Source: Oscillospiraceae bacterium (lineage in GTDB: Bacteria > Bacillota > Clostridia > UMGS1810). From it: a DNA stretch of 12,038 nucleotides. The position numbers and the translations under genes are program-made. Every line of letters starts with the position of its first letter. The first letter of the stretch is position 1. The stretch lies in contig JALEIO010000011.1 in NCBI GenBank assembly GCA_022769845.1, positions 1 through 12,038 on the forward strand, written 5' to 3'. The notes beneath the pieces were generated by a model. It saw nothing but the letters and a program-made list of their open reading frames with translations, searched no databases and was not told the origin of the DNA. Of the stretch, positions 7,234 to 12,038 are shown piece after piece.

Positions 7234-7887
7234 TTATTTGTTGAGCGCTGCACGGGCATTTTTAATATTTTCAACAAACTGCTTACCAACCTGTGTAATA
7301 GCCTTGTAATCGCCTGTTTTTGCACCCTTTGTAAGCGAGCTGCCTGCGCCGACCGCAACAACACCTGATTTAATCCACTGTGCAACATTGTTTACGTCCA
7401 CGCCGCCTGTCGGCATAATGTTAGCTTGAGGAATAGGCCCTTTGATAGCCTTAACCATACCCGGTCCGAACGAATCACCCGGGAACAGTTTAATGATATC
7501 AACTCCCATTTCAAGAGCGGCAACAACGTCCTTTATTGTCATAACGCCGGGCATACAGGGAACTGCATAACGGTTGCAGAGACGAACCGTAGCCTCGTCG
7601 TAGTAAGGGCTTACTATGTACTGCGCACCTGAAAGAATGGCAATTCTTGCGGTTTCAGCGTCAAGAACTGTACCGGCACCCAAAATCATCTCTCCGTTTT
7701 TATATTCTGCCGCAAGCTGCTCAATAACCTTGTGAGCACCCGGAACTGTAAATGTAAGTTCTATTGCGGGAACACCGCCCTCGAGGCACGCGTCAGATAT
7801 TTTTTTTGCACTCTCTCCGTTTTCTGCTCTGACAACTGCCACAATACCTGCTTCTTTGATTTTTTGAATAACTGTTTGCTTATCCAT
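7234..7887 (-). CDS. eda: KDPG/KHG aldolase (2-dehydro-3-deoxyphosphogluconate aldolase)
   Basis: This class I aldolase splits 2-keto-3-deoxy-6-phosphogluconate into pyruvate and glyceraldehyde-3-phosphate, in the Entner-Doudoroff pathway and in hexuronate breakdown. Seen over 217 residues: VVR with R20, the general-base glutamate E43 in AIELTF, GAGTVLD (70-76), the PGVMT loop (113-117), and the Schiff-base lysine K133 in IIKLFPG, followed by the phosphate-binding PTGGV and VGAGSSL. The length is normal. ATG at 7887 has AGGAG nine bases upstream. No kdgK, uxa or gnt gene is adjacent, so its sugar source is not shown here. The strong upstream promoter resembles that of the glycosidase gene at 9938. 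A related substrate such as the galacto-epimer cannot be excluded. Confidence 0.92.
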   Translation of the reverse strand: MDKQTVIQKIKEAGIVAVVRAENGESAKKISDACLEGGVPAIELTFTVPGAHKVIEQLAAEYKNGEMILGAGTVLDAETARIAILSGAQYIVSPYYDEATVRLCNRYAVPCMPGVMTIKDVVAALEMGVDIIKLFPGDSFGPGMVKAIKGPIPQANIMPTGGVDVNNVAQWIKSGVVAVGAGSSLTKGAKTGDYKAITQVGKQFVENIKNARAALNK

Positions 7888-7920
7888 AATACTATACTCC
7901 TTTTCACTATATATGAAAGA

Positions 7921-7949
7921 ATTATAGCATATTTTTTTGTTTTTTGCAA
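7921..7949 (-). promoter_or_regulatory. eda promoter
   Basis: On the minus strand TTGCAA (7949-7944) is followed after 17 bp by TATAAT (7926-7921), with an ATG one base before the -10 box (TATGCTATAAT type extended -10). An A-rich spacer precedes it. This is among the strongest promoter matches in the window. Confidence 0.85.
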
Positions 7950-7999
7950 TAGTTTTGAAAAAAATTATTGTATTATGGAATTTTTAAATGCAGCATCAA

Positions 8000-8034
8000 A
8001 TTAAACATTAAATATTAAATATTAAATGTTAAAT
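8000..8034. repeat. Five tandem copies of a 7-bp AT unit
   Basis: The unit ATTAAAT occurs at 8007, 8014 and 8021, with one-base variants on each side: ATTAAAC at 8000 and GTTAAAT at 8028. It lies between the eda promoter and the terminator of the next gene, upstream of the eda -35 box by about 50 bp. It may be a simple slippage repeat or an AT-rich upstream element. Confidence 0.85.
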
Positions 8035-8051
8035 AAACTTTTGGTTTGCAT

Positions 8052-8085
8052 AAAAAAGGATTGCAAAGATGATTCTCTGCAATCC
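8052..8085 (-). terminator. Terminator of the DUF348-G5-3D gene
   Basis: GGATTGCA and TGCAATCC (8078-8085 with 8058-8065) form an 8-bp stem that extends inward by four more pairs to a four-base loop. It is followed on the minus strand by six T (8057-8052). It starts seven bases after the stop codon. Confidence 0.92.
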
Positions 8086-8091
8086 CGTTTT

Positions 8092-9117
8092 TTAATCTAA
8101 AATATAAACATCGACATTTTTTCGTCCAAAGTTTAACGCTTCGGAATGAGACGGGAAAAACAAATCGACTTTGTTTCCCTTAATAGCGCCGCCTGTATCC
8201 GCCGCAATACATTCGCCGTAAACAAATGAACCGTCCGATGCCTCTATATATAACCTTGTGCCGAGCGGAATAACTCTTGGGTCAACCGCAACAGTGCCGT
8301 AGCACGCCTTCATTCCCGATGCCGTAATGCCTGTTGATTTGCCGCAACACGCGCTGCACGAGCAGTATGCCGATGCTTTAAACTTAAGCGGCGTTTTGCG
8401 AACATTTTCATTTGAAGCAGAAACACTCGCGATGGGCGATACAACTTCAGGCTGAACAGGCTCGTATTTAAGCGTTCCTATTTTTACAATCTTGTCAACC
8501 TTTTCCTTTATAACAGTCTGTGTACAATTTTTCTTAAACTCAACGCCGTTATGATAAATCACCTCAACATTGTTCTCTGCAATGCCGTTTACACCCTCGC
8601 GAACCACAACCGTTTCGCCGACATACAACGTATTGTCATACTCGGTGATGGTTTTGTACGGCACGTCGAATGTAGTTTTGTAATTTTCTGACGTAACGTG
8701 CGTTACATTAATCTTTAAATCGTTTGTGATAATTGCGTCCGGCGCAACATTAAGGAAGTCAAAATCACTTGTAAGCTTGATGCTTCCGTCGTCTATGAGC
8801 TCCTCAACATAAGTAGCCGCTGTGTAAAGTTCTTTGACACTATTTCCGTCGTCAATGATAACTCTTTTTGTCTTGCCGAGAGCAAAGCTTTCAATTCCCG
8901 TAAAAGATTTATCCGTTTTGCGAACAGAAATATTATTTTCGAGCAAATCGACAACCTTCTGCCTTGTAATAAAATTTGAAAACAAAGCTTCGTTGCCGTC
9001 TGTAACGTTTATGGAGTAATCTGATGCCGCATAAACGGTTACAGTCAAGAGAACAGATACTAAAAGTCCTGAAATAACAGCAATTCTCTTGTTGCCCCTT
9101 GCTGTTTTTTGTAACAT
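8092..9117 (-). CDS. DUF348-G5-3D domain cell-wall protein (YabE/Rpf-like)
   Basis: This is probably a peptidoglycan-acting protein exported to the cell surface. Seen over 341 residues: a basic N-terminus followed by a hydrophobic segment (about 11-31, signal or anchor ending VYAASD); two DUF348-like ubiquitin-fold repeats (about 34-80 and 84-140); a G5 domain (about 148-216, with the YVGETVVVREGVNG motif); and a C-terminal 3D domain (about 246-340). The 3D aspartates are visible as D279 in VAVDPRVIPLG, D307 in AADTGG and D318 in NKVDLF, a double-psi barrel fold related to MltA lytic transglycosylases. A cluster of cysteines (YCSCSACC, 251-258) precedes TASG, as in many clostridial members. 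AGGAGG lies five bases before the ATG. A structured leader and a promoter lie upstream. By family analogy the role is cell-wall remodelling during growth or spore outgrowth; the exact reaction is not shown. Confidence 0.88.
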   Translation of the reverse strand: MLQKTARGNKRIAVISGLLVSVLLTVTVYAASDYSINVTDGNEALFSNFITRQKVVDLLENNISVRKTDKSFTGIESFALGKTKRVIIDDGNSVKELYTAATYVEELIDDGSIKLTSDFDFLNVAPDAIITNDLKINVTHVTSENYKTTFDVPYKTITEYDNTLYVGETVVVREGVNGIAENNVEVIYHNGVEFKKNCTQTVIKEKVDKIVKIGTLKYEPVQPEVVSPIASVSASNENVRKTPLKFKASAYCSCSACCGKSTGITASGMKACYGTVAVDPRVIPLGTRLYIEASDGSFVYGECIAADTGGAIKGNKVDLFFPSHSEALNFGRKNVDVYILD

Positions 9118-9150
9118 AATATCCTCCTAATTCCCAATACCTTTTTTATT

Positions 9151-9242
9151 TTGCCGAAGATTTTGAAAATCACAAGCATTTCAAAATGTGTATTTTCGGC
9201 AATTTAAAGTCTGCGAAAACTACCGCAGCAGTATTTGGACTT
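9151..9242 (-). promoter_or_regulatory. Structured leader of the DUF348-G5-3D gene
   Basis: Two hairpins lie in the untranslated leader. The distal one is CGCAG/CTGCG (9224-9228 with 9211-9215), enclosed by AAGT/ACTT (9207-9210 with 9239-9242). The proximal one has an outer stem TTGCCGAA/TTCGGCAA (9195-9202 with 9151-9158), a seven-base one-sided bulge, and an inner 9-bp stem ATTTTGAAA/TTTCAAAAT (9179-9187 with 9160-9168). It ends 23 bases before the ribosome binding site, with no T-run after it, so it is not a plain terminator. I do not recognise the c-di-AMP (ydaO) riboswitch consensus, though that riboswitch often precedes genes of this kind. Confidence 0.5.
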
Positions 9243-9244
9243 AC

Positions 9245-9274
9245 AGTTTAACTCTCAAAGCGCCCGTTTGTCAA
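9245..9274 (-). promoter_or_regulatory. Probable promoter of the DUF348-G5-3D gene
   Basis: On the minus strand a perfect TTGACA (9274-9269) is followed after 18 bp by TAAACT (9250-9245), four of six matches to the -10 consensus. Transcription would start near 9238, at the beginning of the first leader hairpin, giving a leader of about 120 bases. Confidence 0.55.
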
Positions 9275-9868
9275 ATTTTTTACAAAATATGGAAAAAAGT
9301 TATTGTTAATTTCCACAAAGTTTTTTAACTTTTTTGTAACTTTTAAGTTTGGTAAAAACGCCTTTTTTGAGTCAAAAAAATGTCCAAAAACGCCTTTGTA
9401 ATACAGTATATCGCCTTTTTAAGCCAAAAATACCTGTTTTGCAAAATTGTTAAGATTTTAGTGCAAATTTAACAAATTTTTAACATCTTCATAATTTTTG
9501 CCGCTGTTTTTGCCCTTTTTTCACCGTTATTTATGTCGTTTTTGCGTAAAATATTAAATTTTATTATCGCCGTTTTTGCCTTTATAAAGCGAAATTTTAA
9601 GATTTTAAGTTATATTTGTATTATTTTTACAAAGCACCGTCAAAAAAACTTAACTTTTACATAAATTCAATAAAAAATTAGGCAAAAAATCTTAAAATTG
9701 CTTAAAATTTACCGTTTTTTGACCTTTTTTGCGCTAAAAACAACGCATTTTTCAATCAAAGTGGGGGGACAAAGTTAATTTTTATTAAATTTTTGTAACG
9801 ATTTTTTGAAATATTTTAGCGAGTTTTTTTAAATTTGGCATTGCAAGCAATCAAAATTTCAGTTATAG
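9275..9868. other. AT-rich divergent intergenic region without a supportable gene
   Basis: About 600 bp lie between the two divergent promoters. No ORF with a ribosome binding site is seen on either strand. The DNA consists of T- and A-runs separated by short CG-containing bits (CGCC, GCG, ACCG). It contains a 12-bp direct repeat AAAAACGCCTTT at 9354-9365 and 9386-9397, with a third partial copy at 9412-9418; many TTAACTTTT/TTTTTGTAAC-like segments; a long inverted repeat (9592-9710); and an isolated run of six G near 9764-9769. Confidence 0.6.
9592..9710. repeat. 18-bp inverted repeat, 81 bp apart
   Basis: AAATTTTAAG followed by ATTTTAAG (9592-9609) is the reverse complement of CTTAAAAT and CTTAAAATTT with two extra bases between (9691-9710). 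All 18 bases of the left arm pair, leaving a two-base bulge. Each arm is itself a direct duplication of TTTTAAG. It could form a long AT hairpin or be a paired protein-binding site; chance is possible in such AT-rich DNA. Confidence 0.6.
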
Positions 9869-9897
9869 TTGCAAATTTTTGAAAAATATGGTATAAT
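9869..9897 (+). promoter_or_regulatory. Promoter of the glycosidase gene
   Basis: TTGCAA (9869-9874) is followed after 17 bp by TATAAT (9892-9897), with TATGG directly before the -10 (TRTGn-extended). The start of transcription would be near 9904, leaving about 34 bases before the ATG. Confidence 0.88.
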
Positions 9898-9937
9898 GTT
9901 TATCAGTTAGTTAAATCAAATTTTTGGAGGAAAACTT

Positions 9938-11659
9938 ATGGCACTTCCTAATGTTTGGGGCGGAGGCGCAGCATTTGCGTTTTCGGCACTTGACGGTGAT
10001 AATATATATAATGAAGCTATTTCTGCAAATCTTTTGTCTGACAGGCTGGGATTAGCCTTTAACACGCCGCTCGGGGCATATTTGCACCTTGCGCTTGAAA
10101 ACGTTTCGGATGTTATTTTTGAAGTTGTTTCGTCCGACCTTATTAAAGCAAATATCGTTGATAATGACGGGCTTATCACTGCTGCGGAATTTATTTTTGT
10201 GCGTCAAAATGCCGTTCTTATCCGCCATTCAAAAGCATATAAGCTTAAACTTTCATTTGACGGCGACATTGAATATATAAGGAAGGGAAATACCGAAATT
10301 TACACAGGCGAAAACGGCACTTTTGCGCTTTATTCCGAGGAAAACGAGGATTATAAGGTGTCGGCGCTTGCATATGGAAAAAATGCCGCAAAAGATGCGG
10401 AAGAGGCGTTTACACTTGAGATAAACAGAGAAATTTCCGGTAAACTTGATTTTTTTGCAAAGCTGCCTATTTTGGAAAATCTGCCGAAAAATATTTCTGC
10501 ACTTTTTTCGAAGAGCTTGTCGGTGCTAAAATCACTCGTACATTCGCCTGAAGGATTTTTCAAAGGAATGTGGTGTACTCCGTCACGCCTTCCGAATGAA
10601 AAATTCACTCTTTTTGATGCCGCCTTGTGCGCAGGTTCAATGCGTTTTATATCTGCTGACCTTGCAAAACAATGTATTATGTCGGCGCTCGATTTGCAGG
10701 ACGAAAACGGTTTTATACCGGGCGAAGGTTTGCCGGATTTTAGAAGCGAAAATGCAAATCCGCCCATTCTTGCTTGGGAAATTTTAAGACTTTTTAAAAC
10801 ACAGGGTGATATTTCTCTGCTGTCAGAAAGCTTTGAAAAATTAAAAAAATATTTGAATTATTTGATAGAAAACCGCGCCGCAGAGGACAAATTGCTGTTT
10901 GAGTGGAAAATAAAAATTTCAGAAGTCGAAAACCGATGCGAAGAAAGCCGAATGGACAGTTCGCCAAGGTTTGACGGCATTTCAAAGATATACGCGCTTG
11001 ATTTTTCGTGCTATATGGCAAACGAGGCGAAAGCTTTGTCCGAAATTGCCGACATTTTGGGAAAATCAGGCGAACACCTTTACTGGAGCGTAATCTACGA
11101 CCGAATTAAAGATGCCGTAAACAGGTATCTTTATGATGAAGAAGACGGTTTTTACTATGACAAATGCGCCGCGACAAACAAGCTTATTAAGGTTAAAACG
11201 CCTGCCTCGTTTTTGCCGCTGTTTGTTGGCTTTTGCGACAAAAAACGCGCCGATTACATCATCACAAACCACCTTTTTAACACAGATGAATTTTTCACCA
11301 CGTTTCCGCTTCCGAGTGTTTCAAAGGACGACGAAAAATTTGACGGCGGAATGTGGCATGGAGCCGCACATCCGTTTTATTCGTATTTTGTGTCGCTTGC
11401 GCTGCTTGATTACGGATATAAAAAAGAGGCGCAGAAAATTATGTACGACACCGTTTTAAATATAGCAAAATGGTATGAAAACGATGGCGTCATATATGAA
11501 TTTTATGATTCAAAATCGTTCGTTTCGCCTTCAAAATTGAGGCGCAAGGGCGAGCCGCTTTTTGCATATATTCCAAAAATACGCCGTTCCAATGTGCGTG
11601 ATTTCGGCGTTTCATCCGCTGTTTTTGCAGAAATGATTATGACGTTATACCGACAGTAA
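9938..11659 (+). CDS. Six-hairpin glycosidase, GH63/MGH1-like
   Basis: This is a 573-residue cytoplasmic protein (no signal peptide; it starts MALPNVWGGGAAFAFSAL) with GGAGG seven bases before the ATG. Residues 1 to about 165 look like a beta-rich N-terminal domain. Residues about 190-570 are helical and resemble the (alpha/alpha)6 barrel of GH63 and mannosylglycerate-hydrolase-like enzymes: MWCTPSRLPNEKFTLFDAA (211-229), QDENGFIPGEG (254-264), PPILAWEILR (275-284), ESRMDSSPRFDG (336-347), GGMWHGAAHPFYSYF (470-484), and GVIYEFYDS (517-525). By comparison with GH63 and trehalase-like families, D340 in the MDSSPR motif is the likely general acid and E521 in YEFYD the likely base (inference). 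The usual motif is D-N-S-P-R; here N is S. The substrate is unknown; an intracellular alpha-linked oligosaccharide or glycoside is likely. It is a single-gene unit with its own promoter and terminator, and its promoter resembles that of eda. Confidence 0.75.
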   Translation: MALPNVWGGGAAFAFSALDGDNIYNEAISANLLSDRLGLAFNTPLGAYLHLALENVSDVIFEVVSSDLIKANIVDNDGLITAAEFIFVRQNAVLIRHSKAYKLKLSFDGDIEYIRKGNTEIYTGENGTFALYSEENEDYKVSALAYGKNAAKDAEEAFTLEINREISGKLDFFAKLPILENLPKNISALFSKSLSVLKSLVHSPEGFFKGMWCTPSRLPNEKFTLFDAALCAGSMRFISADLAKQCIMSALDLQDENGFIPGEGLPDFRSENANPPILAWEILRLFKTQGDISLLSESFEKLKKYLNYLIENRAAEDKLLFEWKIKISEVENRCEESRMDSSPRFDGISKIYALDFSCYMANEAKALSEIADILGKSGEHLYWSVIYDRIKDAVNRYLYDEEDGFYYDKCAATNKLIKVKTPASFLPLFVGFCDKKRADYIITNHLFNTDEFFTTFPLPSVSKDDEKFDGGMWHGAAHPFYSYFVSLALLDYGYKKEAQKIMYDTVLNIAKWYENDGVIYEFYDSKSFVSPSKLRRKGEPLFAYIPKIRRSNVRDFGVSSAVFAEMIMTLYRQ

Positions 11660-11697
11660 ATTTATTTTAAAATAAAATTATTTTAATTTCACAAAAA

Positions 11698-11729
11698 ACG
11701 GAATGCCATTTTTAAGACATTCCGTTTTT
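11698..11729 (+). terminator. Terminator of the glycosidase gene
   Basis: ACGGAATG (11698-11705) pairs with CATTCCGT (11718-11725), followed by TTTTTC-TTTT. The A-run before the stem also pairs with the T-run after it, so it may work in both directions. It lies 39 bases after the stop. A 16-bp perfect palindrome TTTATTTTAAAATAAA (11661-11676) sits directly after the stop codon. Confidence 0.9.
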
Positions 11730-11746
11730 CTTTTATAACATAGGAA

Positions 11747-11769
11747 ATTGCGCGCGAGAAGTGCGCAAT
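11747..11769. repeat. 7-bp stem hairpin
   Basis: ATTGCGC (11747-11753) and GCGCAAT (11763-11769) enclose a nine-base loop. No T-run follows on either strand. Function unknown. Confidence 0.65.
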
Positions 11770-11798
11770 CAGCTTGTTTCAAAAAAGCGAACCATTCT

Positions 11799-11824
11799 GC
11801 CCCCAAGATTGGGGGTTAGGGGGC
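11799..11824. repeat. C-run/G-run element with two alternative pairings
   Basis: GCCCCC (11799-11804) can pair either with GGGGG at 11811-11815 (tight loop AAGATT) or, as six pairs, with GGGGGC at 11819-11824. The two G-runs are separated by TTA. It stands out against the AT-rich surroundings and lies just before an intrinsic terminator. Confidence 0.65.
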
Positions 11825-11828
11825 TGAG

Positions 11829-11847
11829 GCGTTAAAAACGCTTTTTT
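11829..11847 (+). terminator. Second intrinsic terminator
   Basis: GCGTT (11829-11833) pairs with AACGC (11837-11841) around AAA, followed by six T (11842-11847). It lies about 120 bases after the glycosidase terminator with no gene between, so it either backs up that terminator or ends a short untranslated transcript covering the two hairpins before it. No clear promoter for such a transcript is seen. Confidence 0.7.
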
Positions 11848-11859
11848 ATTTAATGTCTG

Positions 11860-11917
11860 CTGAACAATTCTGACCCGCAGCCGCATAGCGGTTTGCAAGC
11901 GTTTCAGAATTGTTCAG
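11860..11917. repeat. Perfect inverted repeat 1 of 3 (14-bp stem)
   Basis: CTGAACAATTCTGA (11860-11873) is the exact reverse complement of 11904-11917. The 30-base interior holds a second small hairpin, CCGC-ATA-GCGG (11881-11891), so the whole folds as a stem topped by an inner hairpin. The next repeat begins at the very next base. Confidence 0.9.
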
Positions 11918-11968
11918 GTGCAAGGTTTTTGTGCTGTTTTTGTGCTGTTTTTGTCAAAAACCTTGCAC
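11918..11968. repeat. Perfect inverted repeat 2 of 3 (14-bp stem)
   Basis: GTGCAAGGTTTTTG (11918-11931) is the exact reverse complement of 11955-11968. The loop contains a tandem direct repeat of an 11-base unit, GTGCTGTTTTT (11931-11941 and 11942-11952). It abuts inverted repeats 1 and 3 with no spacer. Confidence 0.9.
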
Positions 11969-12005
11969 TTTGTGTCGGCTGTCGTCTCCCGACAGCCGAC
12001 ACAAA
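11969..12005. repeat. Perfect inverted repeat 3 of 3 (16-bp stem)
   Basis: TTTGTGTCGGCTGTCG (11969-11984) is the exact reverse complement of 11990-12005, with a five-base loop TCTCC. It is the most stable of the three by GC content. No T-run follows on either strand, so it is not a standard terminator. The remaining bases to 12038 contain AGTCAGTCAATCAATG-like short repeats and no recognised feature. Confidence 0.92.
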
Positions 12006-12038
12006 CAGTCAGTCAATCAATGTCGTGAACCTAAAAAC

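Noticed and set aside
9151..9242. c-di-AMP (ydaO) riboswitch
   Set aside because: The hairpins lack the conserved internal motifs I would expect and the element is short for that class; it remains an unclassified structured leader.
9309..9317. DnaA box / replication origin in the AT-rich region
   Set aside because: Only ATTTCCACA is present, with two mismatches to TTATCCACA, no cluster of boxes, and no dnaA or dnaN nearby.
10351..10767. 138-codon minus-strand ORF opposite the glycosidase gene
   Set aside because: It is a mirror of the real plus-strand coding frame, has no ribosome binding site and a protein composition rich in serine and phenylalanine without recognisable motifs.
11747..12005. 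CRISPR array or integron attC array
   Set aside because: The three inverted repeats differ in sequence and have no regular spacers, so there is no direct repeat unit; attC core sites are not recognisable.

Overview
The window looks like chromosomal DNA of a low-GC Gram-positive anaerobe of the class Clostridia, probably an uncultured gut-type lineage. The support is typical Firmicutes RecA, AroB and ThrC sequences, strong AGGAGG-type ribosome binding sites, several TTG/GTG starts, sigma-A promoters with TGn-extended -10 boxes, and a DUF348-G5-3D cell-wall protein of the YabE type. No phage, insertion-sequence or CRISPR genes are visible.

Layout. Positions 1-9117 are read almost entirely from the minus strand. 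At the left edge is the shikimate pair aroB-aroA (aroA runs off the window), with overlapping ends. Upstream lies a 320-bp gap that is not empty. It carries a self-contained mini-gene on the minus strand: a TTGACA-N17-TATACT promoter, a good ribosome binding site, a 30-codon ORF for a single hydrophobic helix, and a hairpin terminator. Next comes thrC with its own promoter. Then follows a tight four-gene operon transcribed recA-recX-rimO-pgsA (DNA recombination, RecA modulation, ribosomal S12 methylthiolation, phospholipid synthesis), closed by an AT-rich 13-bp hairpin terminator. Upstream of recA sits a stand-alone KDPG aldolase gene (eda) with a strong promoter. Beyond it is a gene for a secreted or membrane-anchored DUF348-G5-3D protein, with a structured leader and a strong terminator.

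Between that gene and the divergent plus-strand gene at 9938 lies about 600 bp of very AT-rich DNA. It has no supportable gene but contains a long inverted repeat and short direct repeats. The plus-strand gene encodes an intracellular six-hairpin (GH63/MGH1-like) glycosidase. Its promoter has the same architecture as the eda promoter, so the two may be expressed alike.

The right end (11730-12038) holds no gene but is dense in secondary structure: two small hairpins, a second intrinsic terminator, and then three perfect inverted repeats (14, 14 and 16 bp stems) that abut with no base between them. The mini-gene at 1734-1826 and this triple-hairpin block are the two least expected elements. Most other genes are ordinary housekeeping functions.
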